DNA from: Bacteroidales bacterium
Lineage (GTDB): Bacteria > Bacteroidota > Bacteroidia > Bacteroidales > P3
NCBI GenBank assembly: GCA_017632095.1
Contig: JAGBSA010000004.1
Location: forward strand, 1 to 5,792
DNA length: 5,792 nt
Reading direction: 5' to 3'
Positions 1-5,792 of this stretch are shown here, in pieces; position 1 is the stretch's first letter, and each line of letters starts with the position of its first letter. The translations under genes and the position numbers were made by a program. A model generated the notes under the pieces. It ran no database searches and was not told the origin of the DNA. It saw nothing but the letters and a program-made list of their open reading frames with translations.

Positions 1-351
1 AGTAAATGGTTTGCCAATGAAAAAGATGATTCTTTCAAAAGCAGCATCGGACAAATTTATCAAACCTTTGGTGGAGAAGAACTTTATCCTTCGGTAGAAG
101 AAAAAGCTGCAATGTTACTCTATCTCGTAGTAAAGAATCACTCATTCAGCGATGGAAATAAACGAATAGCCGCAATGCTTTTTCTTTGGTTTATGGAAAA
201 GAACGGAATCTTGTACTCAGAAGATGGACACAAGCGTATAGCCGACAATACTTTGGTTGCACTTACTCTAATGATTGCAGAAAGTAAAGCCGAAGAAAAA
301 GACGTTATAGTAAAAGTTGTAGTGAATTTAATAAATCAAGAAAACAGATAA
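1..351 (+). CDS. Fic/Doc-fold protein, RhuM type (C-terminal part, cut by left edge)
   Basis: The reading frame is open from the first base and ends at TAA 349-351, giving 116 visible residues; the true start lies outside the window, and the ATG at 112 is internal. Visible residues 47-55 read HSFSDGNKR, the Fic/Doc signature HxFx(D/E)GNxR, with His47 as the expected catalytic base and Asn53-Lys54-Arg55 as the nucleotide-phosphate loop. The flanking text (SKWFANEKDD near the start, KRIADNTLVALTLMIAES and KVVVNLINQ near the end) resembles from memory the C-terminal domain of 'virulence protein RhuM / Fic-DOC family' proteins common in Bacteroidota, usually about 330 residues. Fic proteins transfer AMP or another phosphate-containing group to a target protein; Doc phosphorylates EF-Tu. 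Lys54, where AMP-transferring Fic proteins usually have Gly, is Doc-like. Target and physiological role cannot be read here. An inhibitory helix or antitoxin, if present, would lie upstream. It converges on metK. Confidence 0.8.
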   Translation, partial: SKWFANEKDDSFKSSIGQIYQTFGGEELYPSVEEKAAMLLYLVVKNHSFSDGNKRIAAMLFLWFMEKNGILYSEDGHKRIADNTLVALTLMIAESKAEEKDVIVKVVVNLINQENR

Positions 352-373
352 TCATACTTTGAAATAAGCAAAA

Positions 374-416
374 TAAATTGGCGTTTCAGTTATAACGAAA
401 CGCCGTTTTATTTTTG
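374..416. terminator. Bidirectional intrinsic terminator between the Fic-like gene and metK
   Basis: A perfect 8-base-pair stem, GGCGTTTC (380-387) with GAAACGCC (397-404), encloses a 9-base loop containing the palindrome GTTATAAC. It is followed on the plus strand by GTTTTATTTTT and preceded by AAATAAATT, which is a T-rich tail on the minus strand. It can therefore end both convergent transcripts: it lies 28 bases after the Fic-like stop codon and 54 bases after the metK stop codon. A weaker A/T-only hairpin, AATCTT 419-424 with AAGATT 431-436, lies between it and metK. Confidence 0.85.
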
Positions 417-458
417 TGAATCTTTATTTTAAGATTTTCTTTCTTCGTTTTAGTAGGC

Positions 459-1730
459 TCAGATGCCGAATGCTTGTTTTATCTTTTCGACATAGTCTGT
501 CTTCTCCCAAGTAAAGAACTCTACTTCTTTTTTTTCGGTTTTTCCGATCCTTGTCATCTCAACTTCTTTCTTGTATGGAGTACGTCCGAAATGTCCGTAG
601 GTTGATGTAGGACGGTAAATAGGATTTTTCAAACCAAAGCGGCTGACGATGGAATAAGGTCTGAGGTCGAACAACTCTCCCATTCGTTTTGCTATCTCTC
701 CGTCCGACATTGTTTTTCCCTCATTGTCTTTTGCCTTTGCGGTGCCGTATGTGTTTACATACAAGCCTACCGGTTCTGCAACACCGATTGCGTATGCCAC
801 TTGCACCATTGCTTCTGTGCAAAGTCCGGATGCGACCATGTTTTTCGCCATGTGTCTTGCCGCATACGCCGCACTGCGATCGACTTTCGAAGGATCTTTT
901 CCCGAAAACGCTCCTCCGCCATGTGCAGCCCTACCTCCGTAAGTATCAACAATGATTTTACGTCCTGTAAGTCCCGTATCGCCATGCGGACCTCCGATTA
1001 CGAATTTGCCTGTCGGGTTCACATAAAGCTTAAACTTGCCTTCAAGCATTTTCTTCACCGATTCTTTTTGCTGTTTCGCCGCAACGCGAGGTATAAGTAT
1101 TGTTTCTATGTCTCTGCGTATTGTTTCGAGCATTTTTTCTTCCGTATCGAATTCATCGTGTTGAGTAGATACGACTATTGTGTCTATGCTTTCGGGTGTG
1201 TTGTCATCGTTATATTTTATTGTAACCTGACTTTTTGAATCGGGACGCAAGTATGTCATTTGCTTTCCTTCCTTACGGATTTGTGCAAGTTCGTAAACAA
1301 GCATGTGAGACAACTGTAAGCTCAGCGGCATAAAGTCTTCTGTGTCCGAACATGCGTATCCGAACATCATTCCTTGGTCTCCTGCTCCTTGATCTTCTTC
1401 TTTTTGTCTTACAACGCCTTGATTGATGTCGGGACTTTGCTCGTGTATTGCCGAAAGTATGCCGCAGGAGTTCGATTCGAACATGTATTCTCCTTTTGTG
1501 TAGCCTATATTCTTTATAACGTCTCTTGCCGTTTGTTGAACATCGACGTATGCTTCTGCCTTCACCTCTCCGCTAAGCACAACCAAGCCTGTGGTTACCA
1601 AAGTCTCGCATGCGACTTTCGATTCTTCGTCTTGTTTTAGGAATTCGTCCAATATGGCGTCTGAAATTTGATCCGCCACTTTGTCAGGGTGCCCTTCAGA
1701 CACCGATTCCGATGTAAAAAAATAAGCCAT
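459..1730 (-). CDS. metK: S-adenosylmethionine synthetase (methionine adenosyltransferase)
   Basis: Cytosolic enzyme that makes S-adenosylmethionine from methionine and ATP, releasing phosphate and pyrophosphate; it supplies methylation, polyamine and radical-SAM reactions. The 423-residue frame is complete. Family landmarks run in order: GHPDK at 13-17 (His14 and Asp16 of the ATP/metal site) followed by [24 protein letters not shown] at 116-127, the first family signature; [18 protein letters not shown] at 271-288, the second signature and glycine-rich loop; and [10 protein letters not shown] at 249-258. It is longer than the roughly 384-residue E. coli enzyme, with extra sequence near 218-240 and 388-412, which I believe is usual for Bacteroidota MetK. 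The start at 1730 gives [17 protein letters not shown], the standard N-terminus. There is no Shine-Dalgarno; the context is A-rich. An upstream ATG at 1737 is out of frame. Expression is probably controlled by the SAM-II leader described separately. Confidence 0.98.
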   Translation of the reverse strand: MAYFFTSESVSEGHPDKVADQISDAILDEFLKQDEESKVACETLVTTGLVVLSGEVKAEAYVDVQQTARDVIKNIGYTKGEYMFESNSCGILSAIHEQSPDINQGVVRQKEEDQGAGDQGMMFGYACSDTEDFMPLSLQLSHMLVYELAQIRKEGKQMTYLRPDSKSQVTIKYNDDNTPESIDTIVVSTQHDEFDTEEKMLETIRRDIETILIPRVAAKQQKESVKKMLEGKFKLYVNPTGKFVIGGPHGDTGLTGRKIIVDTYGGRAAHGGGAFSGKDPSKVDRSAAYAARHMAKNMVASGLCTEAMVQVAYAIGVAEPVGLYVNTYGTAKAKDNEGKTMSDGEIAKRMGELFDLRPYSIVSRFGLKNPIYRPTSTYGHFGRTPYKKEVEMTRIGKTEKKEVEFFTWEKTDYVEKIKQAFGI

Positions 1731-1770
1731 TTTGCATTTAAGTTTTTAATTGTTAAACATAGCAAAATGG
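1727..1770 (-). promoter_or_regulatory. Putative start-codon sequestering hairpin of metK
   Basis: On the minus strand, CCATTTTGC (1770 to 1762) is the exact reverse complement of GCAAAATGG (1735 to 1727), which contains the metK ATG (1730-1728). Nine perfect base pairs can form with a 26-base A/U-rich loop, burying the AUG. No Shine-Dalgarno is present, so masking the start codon itself would be the natural way to block translation. The complementarity is seen directly; the function as the OFF arm of the SAM-II switch is inferred. Confidence 0.6.
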
Positions 1771-1780
1771 AAATTTGATT
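1762..1780 (-). promoter_or_regulatory. Putative anti-aptamer / anti-sequestor segment of the metK leader
   Basis: The transcript segment AATCAAATTTCCATTTTGC (1780 to 1762) can pair with the 5' half of the SAM-II aptamer (1860 to 1839) in three uninterrupted blocks: 6 pairs (1860-1855 with 1762-1767), 6 pairs (1853-1848 with 1768-1773) and 7 pairs (1845-1839 with 1774-1780). Only G1854 and G1847-A1846 bulge out. That duplex would use up the P1 strand GUGG and the GAUUUG motif, so it excludes the ligand-bound fold, and it would also hold 1762-1770 away from the start codon. The ON-state role is inferred. Confidence 0.6.
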
Positions 1781-1805
1781 TTGACGTACTGTGTGTAAGA
1801 AAAAT

Positions 1806-1860
1806 GTTGTTTTAGCATTTTTTCACGTGGTTGCAATCAATCAAATCTTTCCACTTTTGC
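1806..1860 (-). promoter_or_regulatory. SAM-II riboswitch aptamer in the metK leader
   Basis: Read on the minus strand, the leader contains in order GTGG (1854-1851), GATTTG (1847-1842), TTGCAACCACGTG (1836-1824), an A-run (1823-1818) and TGCTAAAA (1817-1810). This matches the conserved pattern I recall for the SAM-II (metA) aptamer: GUGG, GAUUUG, UUGCAgCCACGU, A-rich linker, GCUAAA. GTGG pairs with CCAC (1830-1827) as P1. The pseudoknot P2 is less clear: I can place only three pairs, either AUU with AAU or GCA with UGC, flanking the expected position. SAM-II binds S-adenosylmethionine and is best known upstream of methionine genes in alphaproteobacteria; Bacteroidota examples exist as far as I recall. 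Placement in front of the SAM synthetase gene, right at the predicted transcript 5' end, fits feedback repression by SAM. A covariance-model search was not possible here. Confidence 0.8.
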
Positions 1861-1864
1861 GGTG

Positions 1865-1895
1865 CAAAGATACTGCTTTTTTTGCTCTTGACAAT
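1865..1895 (-). promoter_or_regulatory. metK promoter, Bacteroidota-type
   Basis: On the minus strand, ATTG (1895-1892) is followed after 19 bases by TATCTTTG (1872-1865), a match to the Bacteroidota housekeeping sigma consensus TTTG / TAnnTTTG. The A-run between them is typical. The expected transcription start near 1858-1860 gives a leader of about 130 bases and puts the SAM-II aptamer at the very 5' end of the transcript. Confidence 0.8.
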
Positions 1896-1940
1896 AGGAA
1901 TTGTGCTTTTATTTGCCATTACTTTTATTTAGAGAGATAT

Positions 1941-1995
1941 AAAACAAAGAAACAGTTTACCGAAACTTGATTTCAGCAAACTGTTTCTTTGTTTT
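1941..1995 (-). terminator. metG intrinsic terminator
   Basis: Perfect 18-base-pair inverted repeat: 1941-1958 (starts AAAACAAAGAAAC) with 1978-1995. The loop is 19 bases, inside which GAAA (1962-1965) can pair with TTTC (1971-1974). On the minus strand it lies 25 bases after the metG stop codon and its 3' arm ends in TTTGTTTT, providing the U-rich end. It separates metG from the metK promoter, so the two genes are probably independent units. The plus-strand side also ends in a T-rich arm, but no plus-strand gene feeds it. Confidence 0.8.
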
Positions 1996-2020
1996 AATTT
2001 ATTGTTTCCTCGTTTCGTTA

Positions 2021-4075
2021 TTAGCTTATGCCGCCTCCGTTTTTGATTTGTTTGTCTGGAGAAACGAAACTCAAACTTCCGTCTGCGTTTTCAGCCATCA
2101 GAATCATTCCTCGGCTCTCTATGCCTTTCAAAACTTTAGGTGCGAGATTTACAACGACGGATACTTGTCTTCCAACAATGTCTTCCGGTGCGTAATGCTC
2201 GGCTATTCCGCTCACAATGGTTCTTTGGTCTATTCCTGTATCGATTGTGAGTTTTAAGAGCTTCTTTGTCTTCGCTACTTTTTCGGCTGAGAGTATTGTT
2301 CCTACTCTTATGTCTAATTTAGCGAAGTCATCGTATGTTATATTCTCTTTTTGCGGTTCTGTTTCGGCTTGTGCAATCTCGTTAGCTTTCTTTGTCTCTT
2401 GCAATTTGTTGATTTGAGCCTCTATTTGTTTGTCATCGATTTGCTCAAACAATAATTGAGGTTCGCTCAACGCTGTTTCGACATTCAACAAGTCTGCACT
2501 GCCTGCTTCAAACCAAGCTTTCTTTTCCATATTCAGCATATTACGCAATTTTTCCGCTGTCATAGGCATAAAGGCTTCTGATAATATTGCGAGGTTTGCA
2601 CATATCTGCAATGAGATATTAAGTACCGTTGCCGTTCTGCTTTCATCTGTCTTGATGGTTTTCCAAGGCTCGTTCTCGGTTAGGTATTTGTTTCCAAGGC
2701 GTGCAAGATTCATCATCTCGTTTAGGGCTTCTCTGAATCTGTATTGCTCGATTGAACGACCTATTCTTTCAGGGAATTGTTTCATTTCCTCAATCGTTTG
2801 TCTATCCAAGTCATTCAATTCTCCGCATGCAGGAACTTTTCCTCCGAAATACTTATGCGTCAAAACCATTGTTCGATTCACGAAGTTACCATAAATAGCC
2901 ACCAACTCGCTATTGTTTCTCGTTTGAAAATCTTTCCAAGTGAAATCGTTGTCTTTTGTTTCCGGTGCGTTGGCACAAAGAACATACTTCAACACATCTT
3001 GCTTTCCGGGAAAGTCTTTCAAATATTCGTGCAACCAAACAGCCCAATTGCGTGATGTAGAGATTTTGTCTCCTTCTAAGTTCAAGAATTCGTTTGCCGG
3101 AACGTTCTCCGGCATTATGTAAGAGCCGTCTGCTTTCAACATTGCAGGAAATATGATGCAGTGGAATACTATATTGTCTTTACCAATAAAGTGAACCAAT
3201 TTACTCTTTTCATCTTTCCACCATTTCTCCCAATCATTCGGCATCAGTTCTTGGGTGAAAGAGATATATCCTATCGGAGCATCGAACCACACATACAAGA
3301 CTTTGCCTTCTGCATCAGGCAATGGAACTTTCACTCCCCAATCCAAGTCTCTCGTAACGGCTCTTGGTTGCAATCCTTGCTCAATCCAGCTTTTGCATTG
3401 CCCGTAAACATTTGTTTTCCATTCCTTATGACCTTCTAAAATCCACTGACGCATAAATTCTTCGTACTGTTCCAATGGCAAATACCAATGTTTGGTTTCT
3501 CGCAATTCAGGTTCTGCTCCGGAGAGTGTTGATTTTGGATTTATCAAATCTGTTGCTGACAAAGAAGTTCCACAAGCCTCGCATTGGTCTCCGTAAGCCT
3601 TTTCATTACCACAGTGAGGGCATTTTCCGATTATGTATCTGTCGGCAAGGAATGCTTGAGCCTCCGGATCGTAATATTGTTTGCTTGTCTGCTCTACAAA
3701 TTTACCGTTATCGTATAGGCGTTTGAAGAAATCCGATGCTGTTTCTGCATGTTGTTTGCTTGTGGTGCGTGAATACACATCAAAAGAAATTCCGAATTCT
3801 TCGAAGGATTGCTTGATTATATTGTGGTATCTGTCTACTATGTCTTGAGAGGTAACTCCTTCTTTGCGGGCTTTGATTGTTATAGGCACACCATGCTCAT
3901 CGCTTCCGCCAATTAACACAACTTCTTCTCCCATAGAACGCAAATAACGTGCGTAAATATCCGCAGGAACGTAAACTCCCGCCAAATGACCTATGTGAAC
4001 AGGTCCGTTAGCATAAGGTAAGGCTGTCGTAATTGTATAACGCTCAAACCTCTTATCTGATTCCAAGTACTTCAT
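2021..4075 (-). CDS. metG: Methionyl-tRNA synthetase
   Basis: Class I aminoacyl-tRNA synthetase that charges elongator and initiator tRNA-Met with methionine in the cytosol, using ATP. The complete 684-residue frame shows HIGH at 27-30 within [14 protein letters not shown]; a zinc knuckle with Cys152, Cys155, Cys165 and Cys168 (CPHC and CEAC) inserted in the connective-peptide region; [10 protein letters not shown] at 261-270 near the methionine pocket; and KISTS at 337-341, the KMSKS loop in the form common to this type of MetG. An anticodon-binding helical domain follows (about 385-560, including the NFVNR segment at 397-401). After a charged linker comes a C-terminal EMAPII/Trbp111-like tRNA-binding and dimerisation domain from about 578 ([14 protein letters not shown], then [19 protein letters not shown]). 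Length and domain order are normal. The start at 4075 is 27 bases downstream of a -7 box and has an A-rich context (GAAGAA) rather than a Shine-Dalgarno. It is transcribed alone toward metK. Confidence 0.98.
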   Translation of the reverse strand: MKYLESDKRFERYTITTALPYANGPVHIGHLAGVYVPADIYARYLRSMGEEVVLIGGSDEHGVPITIKARKEGVTSQDIVDRYHNIIKQSFEEFGISFDVYSRTTSKQHAETASDFFKRLYDNGKFVEQTSKQYYDPEAQAFLADRYIIGKCPHCGNEKAYGDQCEACGTSLSATDLINPKSTLSGAEPELRETKHWYLPLEQYEEFMRQWILEGHKEWKTNVYGQCKSWIEQGLQPRAVTRDLDWGVKVPLPDAEGKVLYVWFDAPIGYISFTQELMPNDWEKWWKDEKSKLVHFIGKDNIVFHCIIFPAMLKADGSYIMPENVPANEFLNLEGDKISTSRNWAVWLHEYLKDFPGKQDVLKYVLCANAPETKDNDFTWKDFQTRNNSELVAIYGNFVNRTMVLTHKYFGGKVPACGELNDLDRQTIEEMKQFPERIGRSIEQYRFREALNEMMNLARLGNKYLTENEPWKTIKTDESRTATVLNISLQICANLAILSEAFMPMTAEKLRNMLNMEKKAWFEAGSADLLNVETALSEPQLLFEQIDDKQIEAQINKLQETKKANEIAQAETEPQKENITYDDFAKLDIRVGTILSAEKVAKTKKLLKLTIDTGIDQRTIVSGIAEHYAPEDIVGRQVSVVVNLAPKVLKGIESRGMILMAENADGSLSFVSPDKQIKNGGGIS

Positions 4076-4101
4076 TCTTCGTCTTATTATACTTAATTTT
4101 G

Positions 4102-4109
4102 CAAAGATA
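4102..4109 (-). promoter_or_regulatory. metG promoter, -7 box
   Basis: The minus strand reads TATCTTTG here, identical to the metK -7 box and a match to the Bacteroidota TAnnTTTG consensus. An A-run on the plus strand (T-run on the transcribed strand, 4112-4119) lies just upstream. I see no good TTTG -33 element at the usual 18-21 base spacing. The predicted start near 4096 leaves a leader of only about 20 bases, too short for a riboswitch. Confidence 0.6.
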
Positions 4110-4199
4110 CGAAAAAAAACATAGTTGTTATAATACTGTTTAAGATTATGAATCAGGCAGTCTTTATTTCGTCTTACTGAATCTTGATTTTAATTTTCT

Positions 4200-4262
4200 A
4201 AAACCAAGTTTCAGGAAATTGAATTCAAGTTTTATTTTAGCGAATTCAAGTTTAGCAAAATC
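4200..4262. repeat. Three tandem 21-base repeat units with a CAAGTTT core
   Basis: CAAGTTT occurs at 4205-4211, 4226-4232 and 4247-4253, exactly 21 bases apart. The second and third copies share a 12-base identity, GAATTCAAGTTT (4221-4232 and 4242-4253); the first is degenerate. The array lies between the hutH terminator and the metG promoter, about 105-165 bases upstream of the predicted metG transcript start. The rest of the 4076-4338 gap holds A/T-rich sequence, with no gene that I can see. Confidence 0.5.
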
Positions 4263-4313
4263 TACTAAAAAAAATAAGCGTTCTCTCGCTTTGCTTTCGT
4301 TGCGAGAGAACGC
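4262..4313 (-). terminator. hutH intrinsic terminator
   Basis: Perfect 12-base-pair stem, GCGTTCTCTCGC (4278-4289) with GCGAGAGAACGC (4302-4313), around a 12-base loop. On the minus strand it is followed by TTATTTTTTTTAG. It begins 25 bases after the hutH stop codon. This is the strongest classic terminator in the window and indicates that hutH is the last gene of its transcript. Confidence 0.92.
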
Positions 4314-4338
4314 CTGTTTGTTAGTTTATTGTTTCGTC

Positions 4339-5792
4339 TTATTGAAGGCTTTGCAAGAATGCGATACTCTTGTGCATCAATTCGAACATTACTTCGTCGT
4401 CTTGTACAAAGTTTACAGTCTTTCTGTATTCCTTAACGAAGTTTTCGATTGTCTCAGATGACTTTAAGCCGGTTTTTTGCTTGCGGAAATCGAACGCTTG
4501 TGCCGCATTAAGCAACTCTATCGCCAATACTCTTTCTGTATTGTTCACTACTCTGTATAGTTTCGTTGCTGCGTTTGAACCGAATGAAACATGGTCTTCT
4601 TGTCCTTGAGAAGAGTCGATTGTATCTACTGATGCAGGAGTACAAAGTTGCTTTGACTGACTCACAACTGAAGCTGCAGTGTATTGAGGTATCATAAAGC
4701 CTGAATTAACTCCCGGTTTAGCAACCAAGAATGAAGGAAGATCTCTCTTAGCTCCTATCAATTGATATGTTCTTCTTTCAGATATTGAACCCAATTCTGC
4801 AACTGCTATCGCCAAATAGTCAAGGTTGATTGCCAAAGGCTGTCCATGGAAATTACCTGCTGATATCACCATATCCAAATCAGGGAATACTGTTGGGTTA
4901 TCGGTTGCTGAGTTGATTTCTGTGGTGATTACGTTTGCTACATGTTCGATTGCGTCCTTGCTTGCTCCGTGTACTTGTGGCACACAACGGAATGAGTAAG
5001 GGTCTTGTACGTGTTGCTTGTGTTGTTTTATGATTTCGCTACCTTCTAACAATTCTCTGATATTACGAGCTGTCTCAATTTGTCCCTTGTGAGGGCGAAC
5101 TTGATGTACCGGATCGAAGAATGGTTCTATTCTTCCATCGAATGCTTCCAATGAAACAGCCATAATCTTGTCTGCTAAGGCAGATAATTTTTGTGCTTTA
5201 ATGATGCACCATACTGCAAAGGAACTCATAAATTGTGTTCCGTTCAATAAAGCCAAGCCTTCTTTGGATTGCAATTCTATTGGTTGCCAAGAGAATCTCT
5301 TATTCAATTCTTCACCGCTTATTCTTTCACCTTTGTAATCTACAACTCCCAATCCCAATAGCGGAAGACACATATGTGCCAATGGAGCCAAGTCTCCTGA
5401 TGCTCCAAGTGAGCCTTGTTGATAAACAACTGGGAAAATATCGTTGTTAAAGAACTCAATCAATCTTTCTACTGTTTGAAGTTGAACTCCTGAATTACCG
5501 TATGAAAGTGATTGAATCTTGTTTAGCAACATTATCTTCACGATTTCTTGCGGTACTTCTTCTCCTACTCCGCACGCATGGCTCATTACCAAGTTCTTTT
5601 GCAATTGTGAAAGTTGTTCTTTGCTGATTGAGATGTTACACAATGAGCCAAAACCGGTAGTAATTCCGTAAATCGGCTCCTTTTGTGTTTCCATTTTGTT
5701 ATCCAAGTACTCTCTACATTTCAAGATTCTTGATTTGCTTTCTTCTGAAAGTTCGATTTTCAATCCTTTTTTCAAGATTTCGTCTACTCTAT
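4339..5792 (-). CDS. hutH: Histidine ammonia-lyase (histidase), N-terminus cut by right edge
   Basis: Converts L-histidine to trans-urocanate and ammonia, the first step of histidine degradation, in the cytosol; the family works as a homotetramer. Of 483 visible residues (counted from the codon at 5790), the landmarks are YGITTGFG at 41-48 (active-site Tyr41); SH at 70-71, typical of histidase rather than phenylalanine lyase; Ala130-Ser131-Gly132 within GSLGASGDLAPL, the triad that cyclises into the MIO electrophile; LNGTQ at 182-186; DPYSFRCVPQVHG near 263-275 with Tyr265 and Arg268; NSATDNP at 293-299; and GQEDHVS at 396-402 with the histidase Glu398. The family is about 500 residues, so roughly 15-20 residues are missing. 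The frame stays open to the edge; the first possible start codon inside, TTG at 5775, is an internal Leu and not the real start. The stop is TAA at 4341-4339, followed by a strong terminator. Other hut genes (hutU, hutI, ftcD, fchA) would be expected to the right, but none is visible. Confidence 0.95.
   Translation of the reverse strand, partial: RVDEILKKGLKIELSEESKSRILKCREYLDNKMETQKEPIYGITTGFGSLCNISISKEQLSQLQKNLVMSHACGVGEEVPQEIVKIMLLNKIQSLSYGNSGVQLQTVERLIEFFNNDIFPVVYQQGSLGASGDLAPLAHMCLPLLGLGVVDYKGERISGEELNKRFSWQPIELQSKEGLALLNGTQFMSSFAVWCIIKAQKLSALADKIMAVSLEAFDGRIEPFFDPVHQVRPHKGQIETARNIRELLEGSEIIKQHKQHVQDPYSFRCVPQVHGASKDAIEHVANVITTEINSATDNPTVFPDLDMVISAGNFHGQPLAINLDYLAIAVAELGSISERRTYQLIGAKRDLPSFLVAKPGVNSGFMIPQYTAASVVSQSKQLCTPASVDTIDSSQGQEDHVSFGSNAATKLYRVVNNTERVLAIELLNAAQAFDFRKQKTGLKSSETIENFVKEYRKTVNFVQDDEVMFELMHKSIAFLQSLQ

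Noticed and set aside
112..114. ATG as the start of a small 79-residue protein
   Set aside because: The same frame is open from base 1 and the residues before this Met match the RhuM-type Fic domain, so the Met is internal.
801..1238. A 145-codon open frame on the plus strand inside metK
   Set aside because: It lies antisense to the well-conserved core of metK, its translation is Cys/Phe/Arg-rich with no recognisable domain, and it has no promoter or start context. It is a shadow of metK codon usage.
1735..1737. Alternative metK start at the upstream ATG
   Set aside because: It is seven bases upstream and out of frame with the conserved [17 protein letters not shown] reading.
1941..1995. 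The long inverted repeat as an insertion-sequence end or a small mobile element
   Set aside because: It is a single hairpin placed just after the metG stop codon with a T-rich 3' arm, with no transposase and no flanking duplication. A terminator explains it.
4219..4461. An 80-codon plus-strand frame crossing the hutH terminator and 3' end
   Set aside because: It overlaps the terminator stem and is antisense to hutH, with no conserved features. It is not a gene.
5773..5775. TTG as the start codon of hutH
   Set aside because: The frame continues upstream to the window edge with plausible coding sequence (R-V-D-E-I), and the protein would lack the N-terminus usual for the family. The gene is cut by the edge.

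Overview
The window looks like an ordinary chromosomal stretch of a low-GC member of the Bacteroidota, probably Bacteroidales. The reasons are: MetK, MetG and HutH sequences of the kind typical for that phylum (MetG has a KISTS active-site loop and a C-terminal EMAPII-like tRNA-binding domain); two copies of the Bacteroidota -7 promoter box TAnnTTTG (here TATCTTTG); and A-rich start contexts without a Shine-Dalgarno sequence. No species call is possible from this alone. I see no mobile element, CRISPR array, rRNA or tRNA.

Layout. At 1-351 (+) is the C-terminal end of a Fic/Doc-fold protein of the RhuM type, cut by the left edge. It converges on metK (459-1730, -) across a bidirectional terminator. 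A 290-base gap (1731-2020) follows, holding the metK leader and promoter and then the metG terminator. metG (2021-4075, -) has its own -7 box just upstream. The second gap (4076-4338) holds that box, a set of 21-base-spaced repeats and a strong terminator for hutH. hutH (4339 to the right edge, -) is histidine ammonia-lyase and lacks its N-terminus.

How the genes relate. MetK consumes methionine to make S-adenosylmethionine (SAM), and MetG consumes it to charge tRNA-Met, so the centre of the window is about methionine use. Each of these genes appears to be transcribed alone. HutH starts histidine breakdown and is probably the last gene of a hut operon lying to the right.

The most interesting signal is the metK leader (about 1731-1860, minus strand). 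Its 5' end matches the SAM-II riboswitch aptamer. Downstream of the aptamer is a segment (1762-1780) that can pair with the whole 5' half of the aptamer (19 base pairs, two small bulges). The last nine bases of that segment (1762-1770) can instead pair perfectly with the nine bases covering the metK start codon (1727-1735). This gives a complete, self-consistent OFF switch for translation that masks the AUG itself, in a lineage that does not rely on Shine-Dalgarno sequences. The pairing is read directly from the sequence; the regulatory logic is inference.
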